Shown: positions 18,621 to 27,769, numbered from the stretch's first letter. The stretch: 44,104 nucleotides of DNA from Tissierella pigra (GCF_009695605.1 NZ_VUNQ01000028.1:1-44104); one strand, 5' to 3'. Notes: generated from the sequence alone by a model not told the origin. Translations and numbers: made by a program.

Positions 18621-19907
18621 TTAAAATCCTCTTGCTGACATTTTGTTGAAGCCTACTTCATTAGTTGCTCCAGTAATAGCTTGGATTTCTACAGTAATTG
18701 TACCATCTTCAGCTAAACTTCCATCAAATCCACCTGCAATGATGTCAGTATAATCTAAAGTACCAATTACTCTATCCATTGGTGGTAATACGATTATTTC
18801 GTTAGCATTACCTCCTGTAACTACTGCATTAGCTGAAGGATCCGCATCTGCTAGAGATTGGCTGGCACCATCTCTACCTGCATACTCATCAGTGATGATT
18901 ACAGTTTTGATACCTTTAGCTTCTATTTTCTTAGTGTTCATAATAAGGTCTGTATCTGGGTTACCAAAACCTTCTTGTGAAATTATAACTCCATCAAGTC
19001 CTAGATATTCAGCAAGTTTAGCTGACCAGTTTGATGATCTTTCTTTATCAGCTAGGTAAACGTTTTCGTTTGTGATTATAACACCTACGAAGTTTACTGT
19101 TTTACCGTGAGCTGCTAAAAGGTCATGAATAACTGGGTTATTCATTTGATGGTAAGTTGTATTCTTGTCACAAGCTGATACACAATTACCACTTACAATT
19201 GCACCATCCATTATTTCAGTTGGGTACATTATAGTTGGTACTATTTGCTTAGCATCTACTCCGTATACATAAGTATCATGAAGTAATCCTTGAGTTTGAA
19301 GCATTTGAACATATCCTACTTTTGGAAGATTTGGATATTTTTCAATTCCTTTTAAGAATGTATCTACTTCGTATACTTCTACTGTATCTGGAGTTAATGT
19401 TTTTGCTGTTTCTGCTAAATAAGCAGCAGCTTTAAATCCAGCAAATCTAACAGCTTTTTCATGATCGTGTTGCTTTAATCCTTCTATTGGTTCACATTTC
19501 ATAACTAAGTTTATAGTTTTGGAGAATGGAGTATATTCTGCTCCAGGTCCTGTCATATCTACTATACCTTCTTGGAAACCAACGATTTTTCCAGTTGTCA
19601 TTACAGCACAACCTTTTAATACATTAGTTTTTCCTGAACCTACAACATCAACCTTTGATAATATTCCTGGGAAAACTCCTCCTGGACCTTCAACCTTAAC
19701 TCTTGGTTCTACTACGTCCTTAACAGGTGTAATTCTAACACTTTCACCAGGTTTTGCAATTTCAACGTCTACTGATGCAAGGTGCTCATCTTCCTTAATC
19801 AAGTTGATTAATTCATCTTTATTTACTGTTAGCACCCCGTTTTCAAGTTTGGTTTCATTACCAAACTGAACATCTTTAATTAGCACATGGCCTAATTCCA
19901 GACGCAT
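18621..19907 (-). CDS. grdE: Glycine reductase component B, GrdE proprotein
   Basis: GrdE is the proprotein that self-cleaves into the alpha and beta chains of protein B. The new beta-chain N-terminus carries the carbonyl group that binds glycine as a Schiff base. The 428-residue sequence has the expected Asn-Cys processing pair at Asn241-Cys242 (AIVSGNCVSACDKNTT), the same position as in Eubacterium acidaminophilum. The C-terminal part has GNANEIIVLPPMDRVIGTLD. A GTG at 19916 lies in the GGAGG site, so ATG 19907 (spacing 8) is the start. It follows trxA and precedes grdA. Confidence 0.97.
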   Translation of the reverse strand: MRLELGHVLIKDVQFGNETKLENGVLTVNKDELINLIKEDEHLASVDVEIAKPGESVRITPVKDVVEPRVKVEGPGGVFPGILSKVDVVGSGKTNVLKGCAVMTTGKIVGFQEGIVDMTGPGAEYTPFSKTINLVMKCEPIEGLKQHDHEKAVRFAGFKAAAYLAETAKTLTPDTVEVYEVDTFLKGIEKYPNLPKVGYVQMLQTQGLLHDTYVYGVDAKQIVPTIMYPTEIMDGAIVSGNCVSACDKNTTYHQMNNPVIHDLLAAHGKTVNFVGVIITNENVYLADKERSSNWSAKLAEYLGLDGVIISQEGFGNPDTDLIMNTKKIEAKGIKTVIITDEYAGRDGASQSLADADPSANAVVTGGNANEIIVLPPMDRVIGTLDYTDIIAGGFDGSLAEDGTITVEIQAITGATNEVGFNKMSARGF

Positions 19908-19951
19908 AAAATTCACCTCCTCTTATTTTGGCAAATATCTATATCTCAACC

Positions 19952-19967
19952 CTGGGCCTTAGCCCAG
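19952..19967 (-). other. Short GC stem-loop between trxA and grdE
   Basis: CTGGGC (19952-19957) and GCCCAG (19962-19967) form a GC-rich 6-bp stem in the 87-bp trxA-grdE gap. No T run follows on the minus strand. It may be a processing or stability element that raises grdE-grdA-grdB mRNA over the thioredoxin genes. Confidence 0.45.
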
Positions 19968-19994
19968 AATTAAAACCAATGTCAATTTAGTTAA

Positions 19995-20315
19995 TTAAGC
20001 ATAATATTTTTTAATTAACTCTTCTACTGATTCTTTTGTAGCATCATCAGCTACTACAGCATCTATTCTTTCTCCATCTTTGTAAATAGCAATTACAGGT
20101 AATCCCATAACTTTTTGTCCAATTGCAAGTCTTCTTGCTTTTGTAATATCTAATGATGTAAATTTAATTTTATCACCATATTGTTCTTCATAAGCATGAA
20201 CATGTGGCATAAGTGCTTTACATGGTTCACATGTTGGTCCCCAGTAATCAACTAAAACATAACCTTCTGCTTTTAATACCTCTTCTTCAAAATTATCTTT
20301 GTTTAGTTCTAACAT
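19995..20315 (-). CDS. trxA: Thioredoxin of the glycine reductase system
   Basis: A 106-residue single-domain thioredoxin that supplies electrons to the oxidised selenoprotein A. The active site reads WGPTCEPCK (Cys29 and Cys32) instead of the usual WCGPC; Glu-Pro between the cysteines is a variant I associate with glycine-reductase-linked thioredoxins. The cis-Pro loop MGLPVIAIYKDG is present. The ATG has AGGAGG upstream. It lies between trxB and grdE in one operon, so it is dedicated to this pathway in addition to any general role. Confidence 0.95.
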   Translation of the reverse strand: MLELNKDNFEEEVLKAEGYVLVDYWGPTCEPCKALMPHVHAYEEQYGDKIKFTSLDITKARRLAIGQKVMGLPVIAIYKDGERIDAVVADDATKESVEELIKKYYA

Positions 20316-20351
20316 TTCTATTATACCTCCTAAATTTAATTTTAATCTAAA

Positions 20352-21290
20352 TTAGTCTTCAAAATGCTCATTTATATATTTTTCAGCTTGAACTGCTGCT
20401 ATTGCACCATCTGCTGTAGCTGTAACTACTTGTCTAAGTGATTTAACTCTGTTATCTCCAGCAGCAAATACTCCTGGTATATTTGTCTTCATATCTGCGT
20501 CAGTTTTTATATACCCATCTTCCATGTCAATTATGCCATCAAATAATTTTGTAGCTGGGTTATATCCTACGAATACAAATACTCCAAATGTTCCATCATC
20601 TTCATCTGCAAATATTTCTTTTTCTTCACCAGTTTTAACATTTTTAACTATCATTGATTCAAGAATACCATCACCTTTTAATTCAGTAATAGTAGTATCC
20701 CACATGAAGTTCATTTTTTCGTTTTTAAATGCTTTCTCTTGGATTGATTTAGCTGCTCTAAGCTCGTCTCTTCTATGAACTATAGTAACTTTTCTAGCAA
20801 ATTTTGTTAAGTACATAGCTTCTTCAACTGCTGAATCTCCTCCACCTACTACGAATACTTCTAGGTCTTCAAAGAAAGCTGCATCACATGTAGCACAGTA
20901 TGAAACTCCTCTACCTGTTAATTCTTTCTCTCCTGGACAACCTATTGGTTTTGGTGTAGCGCCTGTAGCTATAATAACTGTTTTAGCTTGATATTCTTCT
21001 TTTGCACCTTTTAAAACTTTAATGTCTCCATTTAATTCTACTGATTTAATTTCATCATTTACTTTTTTAGCACCAAATTCATTAACTTGTTCCACCATTC
21101 TTGCAATTAAAGATGGTCCACTTGCATTTTCAATTGAACCTGGATAGTTAGCAACTTCATCAGTAGTAGCTATTTGTCCTCCATCTCCATCTTTTTCAAT
21201 GATTAAAGTGTTAAGTCTTGCTCTTGATGAATAAAGACCTGCTGCTAATCCTGCTGGACCTGCTCCTATGATTATTACATCATAAATCAT
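20352..21290 (-). CDS. trxB: Thioredoxin reductase (NADPH, FAD)
   Basis: This enzyme reduces the adjacent thioredoxin with NAD(P)H. The 312-residue flavoprotein has the FAD-binding GAGPAG at 9-14, the redox-active CATC (Cys132, Cys135), the pyridine-nucleotide loop GGGDSA at 149-154 and the C-terminal FAD contact GVFAAGDNR. GGGAGG precedes the ATG. It is the first gene after the glycine riboswitch, so electron supply and glycine reductase are induced together. Confidence 0.96.
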   Translation of the reverse strand: MIYDVIIIGAGPAGLAAGLYSSRARLNTLIIEKDGDGGQIATTDEVANYPGSIENASGPSLIARMVEQVNEFGAKKVNDEIKSVELNGDIKVLKGAKEEYQAKTVIIATGATPKPIGCPGEKELTGRGVSYCATCDAAFFEDLEVFVVGGGDSAVEEAMYLTKFARKVTIVHRRDELRAAKSIQEKAFKNEKMNFMWDTTITELKGDGILESMIVKNVKTGEEKEIFADEDDGTFGVFVFVGYNPATKLFDGIIDMEDGYIKTDADMKTNIPGVFAAGDNRVKSLRQVVTATADGAIAAVQAEKYINEHFED

Positions 21291-21487
21291 TTGTTTTCCT
21301 CCCTTAATATATATTTATGTAGTTGTCTAGTATTGCATTTTTGCCAAATATCACTAATAATATCCCTAAAATTTTATGGTTAAAAGAAATATTATCCGCC
21401 ATATTAACATATTACCCTAATTATAGTCATACAAATTTAAAAAATCAATATTTTTTTATACTTTCTCTAGAAATACAAAAATAAAAA

Positions 21488-21524
21488 ACAGAATAAATAG
21501 GTCTATAAGGCCTACTTACTCTGT
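21488..21524 (-). terminator. Riboswitch-controlled terminator upstream of trxB
   Basis: Arms 21488-21501 and 21511-21524 form a 14-position stem with a few G-U or mismatched pairs, followed on the minus strand by T6. It directly abuts the second glycine aptamer and is the likely expression platform, 198 nt before trxB. The 190 bp to the trxB start hold nothing else recognisable. Confidence 0.8.
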
Positions 21525-21525
21525 T

Positions 21526-21697
21526 CATTTACCTGAGAGATTCTCCCATTTTGGGGTTGCTCCTTCGGTGCTTGCGCTTTCCAGAGTTCTGTCATAATAC
21601 GGTCCTTTTGCCTGAGAGTTTCATTGTGGATCGGCTAACCCATCAACTTGTTCCTTCGGCGCCATAATATATGGTCTCTTCCGCATTAATCATCCAG
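21526..21697 (-). promoter_or_regulatory. Tandem glycine riboswitch
   Basis: Two consecutive gcvT-type aptamers can be read on the minus strand. Aptamer 1 (about 21600-21697) has GCGCCGAAGGAACAAG and GAAACTCTCAGGCAAAAGGAC. Aptamer 2 (about 21526-21599) has GCACCGAAGGAGCAACC and GAATCTCTCAGG. The CCGAAGG and CTCTCAGG cores are the diagnostic conserved blocks of the family. A terminator hairpin follows, so by analogy glycine binding should permit read-through into trxB-trxA-grdEABCD. Confidence 0.96.
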
Positions 21698-21783
21698 ACA
21701 ATTAAATTTTAAAATTATGTCTTTCTTTAATGTTATGGTATGCAAAATCAGTTATTTTGATACTTTTTTCACATCCAATTAGT

Positions 21784-21812
21784 ATTATAATACATAAAAT
21801 ATAATTATACAA
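21784..21812 (-). promoter_or_regulatory. Promoter of the glycine riboswitch and grd operon
   Basis: On the minus strand a -35 TTGTAT (21807-21812), a 17-bp spacer and a -10 TATAAT (21784-21789) are present. Transcription would start near 21777, about 80 nt before the first aptamer. Confidence 0.7.
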
Positions 21813-21837
21813 CCCTTTTAACTATTAATTTTTTTTA

Positions 21838-23457
21838 TTAATGTTTAGGCTTACTCTTATAGTTATCTAATACATATAAGGCTATATTAGAACAATGGTC
21901 TGATATTCTTTCTAAATTACTTATACAATCTAGAAAAATTATCCCAGGTCCTGTAGAACATAATCCTTTGTTCAATCTATCTATATGATTTGTTCTATTT
22001 TTTGTTTCTAAAGCATCTACTTCATCTTCTAAAACTAAAACTTCTCTAGCTTCTTTTTCTCCATTGATTTTAAAAGCATTCATAGATTGTTTAAATGCAG
22101 TTTGACATTTACCAAATATTTCATTTAGTTCTTCAATAGCTTCCTCTGTAAACTGCATATTACCTTCCATTTTTTCTTGGGCAAGCTCTACTATATTCTC
22201 AGCATGATCCCCTACTCTTTCGATATCATTTATATTATTGAAAAGTACATTTAGTTGTTTATGTTCTTCATCAGATATAGGAGCATTAGAAAGCCTAACT
22301 AGGTATTCGGTAATTTCCCTTTGGAGTTTGTTTATTTTTTGTTCTTGTTCTAAAGCAGAGTCAATTTCCTTATATTTATTATCTACAAATATCTTTTTAG
22401 CTTTATCTAAGTTGTCTTCTACAAAGTCACCCATTCTTGCAATTTCTTTTCTTACTTGTCCTAATGCTATAGAAGGAGTTTCTATAATTCTAAAATCAAG
22501 GAATTTTGATTCTTGAGCATCCTGTTTTACATCTCCTGGCACTATAGCTGTGGCAGCCTTAACCAGTAATCCAGCAAAAGGTAATTGAATAATTACATTT
22601 ATTAAGTTAAAGAATGTATGGGCGTTGGCTATTTGCCTTTGAACATCATTAGGAGATATTTTAGTTACCAAATCTTGTATCGGATTTTTTAAAATTGTCA
22701 TAAATATAATTGTACCAATTAAGTTAAATAAAAAGTGTATTATAGCTGCACGTTTTGCTGTCTTATTAGCTCCAACTGATGAAATCATAGCTGTAGTAGT
22801 TGTACCTATATTGTCTCCAAAAAGAATTGGAAATGCAATGTTGATATTTAGTAATCCTTGACTAGCCAAAGCTTGTAATAAACCTATTGAAGCACTACTA
22901 CTTTGAACAATAGTAGTAAGTCCTAATCCTACTAGCATACCTAGAACAGGATTATTTAAGCTAATCATAATATTAGTAAAAGCTGGTAAATCTGCCAATG
23001 GCTTTAGACCACCACTCATCATGTCCATACCAATAAATAAAATACCGAATCCAATAAGTATTTCAGCAATATCCTTAGCTTTTTTCTTTGAAGTTGCAAT
23101 CCAAATCCCTACACCTATTGCCACTGCTAAAGGTGCATAATCTGTTAAATTAAAAGCAATTAGCTGAGCTGTCACTGTAGTACCTATATTAGCACCCATA
23201 ATAACACCAACAGCTTGAGATAACGACATAAGACCTGCATTTACAAATCCTATTACCATAACTGTAGTAGCAGAACTACTTTGAATAACCATAGTTACAA
23301 GTGCTCCTACAATTACGCCCATAAGTCTATTATTAGTTAAAACTTCAATTAATTTCTTTAATTTTTCACCTGCTGCTTTTTGTAAACCTGTACCCATTAG
23401 ATTCATTCCATAAAGAAACAATCCAAGTCCACCAAGTACTGGCAGAGCTATATCCAT
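21838..23457 (-). CDS. Na/Pi cotransporter family protein with PhoU-like C-terminus
   Basis: A 539-residue membrane protein of the NptA/type II sodium-phosphate cotransporter family. The N-terminal ~310 residues hold the inverted repeat of the transporter fold, with the paired motifs QSSSATT (59-65) and QSSSAS (185-190) marking the two substrate re-entrant regions. The C-terminal ~200 residues form a charged helical PhoU-like regulatory domain (NNINDIERVGDHAENIVELA and NLERISDHCSNIALYVL). A good AGGAGG precedes the ATG. It is followed by the grd promoter; linkage to glycine fermentation (phosphate for acetyl phosphate) is only a guess. Confidence 0.93.
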   Translation of the reverse strand: MDIALPVLGGLGLFLYGMNLMGTGLQKAAGEKLKKLIEVLTNNRLMGVIVGALVTMVIQSSSATTVMVIGFVNAGLMSLSQAVGVIMGANIGTTVTAQLIAFNLTDYAPLAVAIGVGIWIATSKKKAKDIAEILIGFGILFIGMDMMSGGLKPLADLPAFTNIMISLNNPVLGMLVGLGLTTIVQSSSASIGLLQALASQGLLNINIAFPILFGDNIGTTTTAMISSVGANKTAKRAAIIHFLFNLIGTIIFMTILKNPIQDLVTKISPNDVQRQIANAHTFFNLINVIIQLPFAGLLVKAATAIVPGDVKQDAQESKFLDFRIIETPSIALGQVRKEIARMGDFVEDNLDKAKKIFVDNKYKEIDSALEQEQKINKLQREITEYLVRLSNAPISDEEHKQLNVLFNNINDIERVGDHAENIVELAQEKMEGNMQFTEEAIEELNEIFGKCQTAFKQSMNAFKINGEKEAREVLVLEDEVDALETKNRTNHIDRLNKGLCSTGPGIIFLDCISNLERISDHCSNIALYVLDNYKSKPKH

Positions 23458-23508
23458 AAGTTAACCTCCTAAGTAAATTTATTAACCTATTTATTCTAAA
23501 TATATAAT

Positions 23509-23525
23509 ACCACATTTATTGTGGT
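23509..23525 (-). terminator. Weak hairpin after trmL
   Basis: ACCACA (23509-23514) pairs with TGTGGT (23520-23525). On the minus strand an AT-rich tract follows, but not a pure T run. It may end trmL transcripts or be chance. Confidence 0.35.
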
Positions 23526-23545
23526 TATTATCGTTTTTTTTAACT

Positions 23546-24013
23546 TTATTCTATATTAGGAAAATTCAATTGCCTTAAAGCTTCGAATAATACTATATTT
23601 ACTGAGTTAGCTAAATTTAAAGATCTAGCTATATTTGTCTTCATAGGTATTCTAATACCTTTGTCAAAATTATCTTCTAATATTTCCTTTGATAACCCTT
23701 TCGTTTCCCTACCAAAAACAAAAAATGAATTATCATTGTAGTTAAATTCTGTATAGTTATTTTTAGCCTTAGTTGTGGCATAATAAAAATCCCCATAAGG
23801 GTATTTTTCCAATAACTCAAAAAAATTATCATAATAATGGATTTCCACTAGATTCCAATAATCAAGTCCAGCTCTTTTAAGTGCCTTATCATCTACTGAA
23901 AAACCTAAAGGTCTTACTAAATGAAGTACCGTTCCTGTTAAAGCACAAGTTCTAGCGATATTTCCTGTATTTGAAGGTATTTCAGGTTCCACAAGTACTA
24001 TATTTAATGACAT
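23546..24013 (-). CDS. trmL: tRNA (cytidine/uridine-34 2'-O)-methyltransferase
   Basis: A 155-residue SpoU-class (SPOUT) methyltransferase that modifies the wobble ribose of tRNA-Leu in characterised homologues. Landmarks: N-terminal IVLVEPEIPSNTGNIARTC, the knot-forming FFVFGRETKGLS, and the C-terminal IPMKTNIARSLNLANSVNIV that binds S-adenosylmethionine. Minimal TrmL proteins have this length, without a separate N-terminal domain. It starts 15 nt after the HAD phosphatase gene, so the two are probably cotranscribed. Confidence 0.95.
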   Translation of the reverse strand: MSLNIVLVEPEIPSNTGNIARTCALTGTVLHLVRPLGFSVDDKALKRAGLDYWNLVEIHYYDNFFELLEKYPYGDFYYATTKAKNNYTEFNYNDNSFFVFGRETKGLSKEILEDNFDKGIRIPMKTNIARSLNLANSVNIVLFEALRQLNFPNIE

Positions 24014-24028
24014 ATATTGTTTACTCTC

Positions 24029-24841
24029 CTATTCTAGTATGAATTTCTCTATTACCTTAGCTACTCCATCTTCCTGATTTGTATCTGTAATATAATCAGC
24101 CTCTTTTTTTATTATTTCATTTCCATTTCCCATGGCAACTCCTAAACCTGCAAAACGTAACATGGGTAAATCATTTTCACTATCACCTATGGCTATTACT
24201 TCTTCTGGTTTAATATTAAGCTTTGTACATAATTCTTTTACTGCCTCTCCCTTTGACACATTACATCCCATTGCCTCTATATTGTTTGCCCACGAACTGG
24301 ATATACCTATATTATCTATATTACCCAATTCTCGCCTTAAATTCTGTAGATTATCTTTATTTTCATCTATAAATATAAATTTATATACATTCAAATCTTT
24401 ATCTTCTATAATTTCTTCTATATTTTCAAATACTTTTATATCTATACTATTTTCTTTGTTTCCTTCATTATAAAATTTCAATACTTCTTCAACTTTAACA
24501 TGAGAATAAAATCTAGATTCATCATAGAAATGATAATATATATTTCTCTCTTTTGCAATATCAATTATTGACTTTATTAAATTTTTATCTATAGAATTTT
24601 TATAAATAATATTATCTGATTCATCTGCAATAATGGCACCATTACATGCAATTATTGGGGCTTTTAAATTTAATGACTTCCCATAGTATAAAGCTGATTT
24701 GAGAACCCTTCCTGTAGATATAACAATATGAACGCCTTTTTCTTTGGCTTTGTCTATAGCTTTCCTTGTCCTTTCAGAAACTTCATTATTGTTATTTAAA
24801 AGTGTTCCATCCATATCTATTGCAACTAATTTATATTTCAT
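24029..24841 (-). CDS. Cof-type HAD-IIB phosphatase
   Basis: A 270-residue cytoplasmic phosphatase of the HAD superfamily, subclass IIB (Cof). Motif I is AIDMDGTLLN at the N-terminus (nucleophile is the first Asp), motif II is VISTGR, and motif IV is IAIGDSENDLPML, with a cap domain between about 85 and 185. Substrates of this family are sugar phosphates, nucleotides or flavin phosphates and cannot be told apart here. A GTG at 24850 lies within the GAGGAG ribosome site, so ATG 24841 is the start. Confidence 0.9.
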   Translation of the reverse strand: MKYKLVAIDMDGTLLNNNNEVSERTRKAIDKAKEKGVHIVISTGRVLKSALYYGKSLNLKAPIIACNGAIIADESDNIIYKNSIDKNLIKSIIDIAKERNIYYHFYDESRFYSHVKVEEVLKFYNEGNKENSIDIKVFENIEEIIEDKDLNVYKFIFIDENKDNLQNLRRELGNIDNIGISSSWANNIEAMGCNVSKGEAVKELCTKLNIKPEEVIAIGDSENDLPMLRFAGLGVAMGNGNEIIKKEADYITDTNQEDGVAKVIEKFILE

Positions 24842-24895
24842 TTTTATCACTCCTCAATTATTTAATATAACATAACAAATAAAAAAATTAAATAT

Positions 24896-24931
24896 AAAAA
24901 AACAAACTAGTTTAAACTAGTTTGTTTTTTT
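24896..24931 (-). terminator. Bidirectional terminator after the cobalamin importer operon
   Basis: A 36-bp perfect palindrome (A7 ... ACTAGTTTAAACTAGT ... T7) gives a stem with T runs on both strands. It lies 12 nt after the ATPase stop and separates the importer from the HAD gene. Confidence 0.9.
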
Positions 24932-24942
24932 ATATTTAATCT

Positions 24943-25722
24943 TCACTCATTAATTGGTGTTAAATATAAACTATTTGAATACTTATTCATGTCTATTTCA
25001 ACGTTAATATTATATGCAAATTCAATATTTTCCTTCGTTATAACCTTTTGAGGACTACCTGTAGCTTTTATTTGACCATCCTTTATCAGAATAATCTCAT
25101 CAGAATACCTTGATGCCAGATTTATATCATGGATTACTACCACTATAGTTGTACCTTTTTCTTGATTTAATTTTCTCAATAGATTTAGTATTTCTATTTG
25201 ATGATTTATATCTAAATGAGAAGTAGGTTCATCTAATAGTATAATAGAAGGATTTTGGGCTAGAGCCTTGGCTATTATAACCCTTTGTCTTTCCCCACCT
25301 GAAATCTCTGTAATTATCCTATCCTTTAAATAAAGGGTATTAGTCATTTCCATTGCTTCATTTACAATCCTATAATCGCTTTCATCTTCCTTTTGAAATC
25401 TTCCCTTATAAGGATGTCTTCCCATAAGAACTATATCTTCCACTGTAAAGTCATAATCAATAACAGTATTTTGAGGCACTAAAGCTATTTTCATGGCCAA
25501 TTCCCTAGGTTTTACTTTCTTTATATTTAGTCCATCTAAAAATATGCTTCCATTATCAGGTTTATATAAATTATTAAGATTTTTTAAAAGAGTGGATTTC
25601 CCAGAACCATTAGGACCTATTATGCTTATAAAGTTTCCTTTTTCTATATTAAGAGATATGTTCTTTAATACTGCTTTCTTTCCATAACTAAAGCTTAAAT
25701 CTTTAACTTCTAAAGTATACAT
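24943..25722 (-). CDS. btuD: Cobalamin/iron-siderophore-type ABC importer ATPase
   Basis: A 259-residue ATPase of the BtuD/FecE/FhuC family: Walker A GPNGSGKST, Q-loop at VPQNT, signature SGGERQRVIIAKAL, Walker B IILLDEPTSHLD and the switch His in VVVIHD. The start ATG has GAGGTG upstream. It is the third gene of the operon and energises the permease encoded just upstream. The family alone cannot separate B12 from iron-chelate import; the cobalamin riboswitch ahead of the operon makes cobalamin the likely substrate. Confidence 0.9.
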   Translation of the reverse strand: MYTLEVKDLSFSYGKKAVLKNISLNIEKGNFISIIGPNGSGKSTLLKNLNNLYKPDNGSIFLDGLNIKKVKPRELAMKIALVPQNTVIDYDFTVEDIVLMGRHPYKGRFQKEDESDYRIVNEAMEMTNTLYLKDRIITEISGGERQRVIIAKALAQNPSIILLDEPTSHLDINHQIEILNLLRKLNQEKGTTIVVVIHDINLASRYSDEIILIKDGQIKATGSPQKVITKENIEFAYNINVEIDMNKYSNSLYLTPINE

Positions 25723-25734
25723 AGCAACACCTCA

Positions 25735-26778
25735 CTATTTCTTACTCTTTCGCAGCAAATATAGAAAAAATGGACCTCCAAATAAAGCAGTTATTATTCC
25801 AACTGGAATTTCTACTGGGGAAATTATTGTACGAGCTATGGTATCTGCAAATATCATAAATATAGCTCCTACTAAAGCCGATGATGGAAGTAATATTCTA
25901 TTATCTGGCCCCAATACTATTCTCACTATATGAGGTATAATAAGTCCTACAAATCCTATGATCCCTGATACAGATACTACCATGGAAACCAAGAAACTTC
26001 CTAGTATAAGTATATATACCTTCGTTCTCTCCACATCTATCCCTAGACTTTGGGCCGATTCTTCTCCTATTAGCATAATATTTAAGTCTCTTGCAAAAAA
26101 GCCGATACCCGTCATTGATATAACTACAGGAATAGTTATACTTATTAAAGGTGTCCACCCTTTTCCCGCCAAACTTCCCATGGTCCAGTATATTATCTTT
26201 GCCATATCTTTACTATAAATAACCATTAAAAAAGACATTATTGCAGTTAAAAACTGACCTATGGCAATACCTGCTAAAAGTAAAGTAGTTACAGGAACTT
26301 TGTTTTTTATTCTTGCTATATTATATACTGTAAAAACTGCAGATAAGGCCCCAATAAATGCAAATATAGATATAGTTGATAAATTCATAAAGGATATATT
26401 TATTCCAAGTATTATTGCTATGGAAGCACCAAGTGCAGCCCCTGATGAAATTCCTATTACATAAGGATCAGCCATTGGATTTTTAAATATTCCTTGGAAA
26501 GCAGCACCTGTCATAGATAGACTAGCACCAACTAAAGCTCCTAACAATACTCTAGGAAGTCTTATGGACCAAATTATAGTTTCATGTGACTTAGAAATAT
26601 CTGAAATATCTATACATCTTTCTATAATAGGTATCTTTGAAATAACAATTCTAAATGTATCTATTACACCAATATTTGCAGTACCTATTACGGAAAAAAA
26701 AGCTATGGCAAATGTTAGGATCAATATTAATATAACTATAATCAAACTATATCTTGTCTTACTTATGTCTTTTTTCAT
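25735..26778 (-). CDS. btuC: Cobalamin/iron-siderophore-type ABC importer permease
   Basis: A 347-residue FecCD/BtuC-family permease with about ten hydrophobic segments. Conserved pieces are LPRVLLGALVGASLSMTGAA, FKNPMADPYVIGISSGAALG and, near the C-terminus, GFVGLIIPHIVRI, which forms the coupling helix to the ATPase. The gene starts 13 nt after the binding-protein gene and ends 12 nt before the ATPase gene, so the three form one operon. Confidence 0.92.
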   Translation of the reverse strand: MKKDISKTRYSLIIVILILILTFAIAFFSVIGTANIGVIDTFRIVISKIPIIERCIDISDISKSHETIIWSIRLPRVLLGALVGASLSMTGAAFQGIFKNPMADPYVIGISSGAALGASIAIILGINISFMNLSTISIFAFIGALSAVFTVYNIARIKNKVPVTTLLLAGIAIGQFLTAIMSFLMVIYSKDMAKIIYWTMGSLAGKGWTPLISITIPVVISMTGIGFFARDLNIMLIGEESAQSLGIDVERTKVYILILGSFLVSMVVSVSGIIGFVGLIIPHIVRIVLGPDNRILLPSSALVGAIFMIFADTIARTIISPVEIPVGIITALFGGPFFLYLLRKSKK

Positions 26779-26791
26779 CTAAACCCCAACT

Positions 26792-27769
26792 TTATTTAAA
26801 TAATTCTGGATGAATGGATTTTGCCACTAACTCCAATGCTTCAATTATTCTTGGCCCAGGTCGAGACATGATATTTGATTCATTTCCTTCAAAGATATGG
26901 ATTCTATCATTTTCTATGGCTGATATATTTTCATAACCTGGTCTAGATTTTATAGATTCAACAGTTTTATCTTCAGTATCTGCTGATGTTAAATAAACTT
27001 CTGGATTTCTTTCAACTAATTGTTCTAAATCATATTGTGGATATGCACCATCTGCATCTTGTGCTATATTCTCTCCTCCAGATAAAGTAATTAACTCATC
27101 TATATATGAACCTTTACCCGCTGTCATTAATGGATCATGCCATATTTCATAAAATACTTTAATTTTTTCTTGATCTTTTACCTTATCTAGTATTTCATTC
27201 TTCTTATTATTCATAGATTTTATAAATTCAGATGCTTCTTTATCTTTTCCCGTAGCCTTTCCTACTGTTTCTATATCCTTCATTACAGCATCTATAGTTT
27301 CAGGCATAAATCCAAGAACTTTTATTCCTGCCTCTTTTAGTATCTTATTATCTTCTTCATTTCCAGCACCATAAATTAAAACTAAATCTGGGTTTAACTC
27401 CACTATTTTTTCCAAATTATTTCCACTAAAATCTCCTACAACTTCCTTAGTCTTAGCTTCTTCTGGGTAATCACAATAAGATGTTACTCCTATTACTTTA
27501 TCTCCCAATCCTAAAGCAAATAACACTTCTGTATTATTTGGTGCTAAAGATACTATTTTAGTAGGTTCTTTTTCTATAGTTACTTTGTTTCCAAAGCTAT
27601 CTTCTATTTCTACTGGAAAAGATACTATCTCTTCATCTACTTCACTACCCTGTGAATCTATATCTTCTAATGACAATTCTTCATTTGGTTTTTCCTTAGA
27701 AGTACAGCCAACTATTGAAAATACTAATAACAATGATAATAATAATGCTAACCCTTTAATTCTTCTCAT
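26792..27769 (-). CDS. btuF: Cobalamin/iron-siderophore-type binding lipoprotein
   Basis: A 325-residue class III substrate-binding protein (BtuF/FepB/FhuD type). It has a lipoprotein signal with lipobox SIVGC (Cys22), an acidic linker to about residue 48, then two lobes joined by a long helix; PTKIVSLAPNNTEVLFALGL is typical of the family. AGGAGG precedes the ATG. It is the first gene behind the cobalamin riboswitch, which supports corrinoid binding. Corrinoid-dependent enzymes are common in amino-acid fermenters; none is in this window. Confidence 0.9.
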   Translation of the reverse strand: MRRIKGLALLLSLLLVFSIVGCTSKEKPNEELSLEDIDSQGSEVDEEIVSFPVEIEDSFGNKVTIEKEPTKIVSLAPNNTEVLFALGLGDKVIGVTSYCDYPEEAKTKEVVGDFSGNNLEKIVELNPDLVLIYGAGNEEDNKILKEAGIKVLGFMPETIDAVMKDIETVGKATGKDKEASEFIKSMNNKKNEILDKVKDQEKIKVFYEIWHDPLMTAGKGSYIDELITLSGGENIAQDADGAYPQYDLEQLVERNPEVYLTSADTEDKTVESIKSRPGYENISAIENDRIHIFEGNESNIMSRPGPRIIEALELVAKSIHPELFK

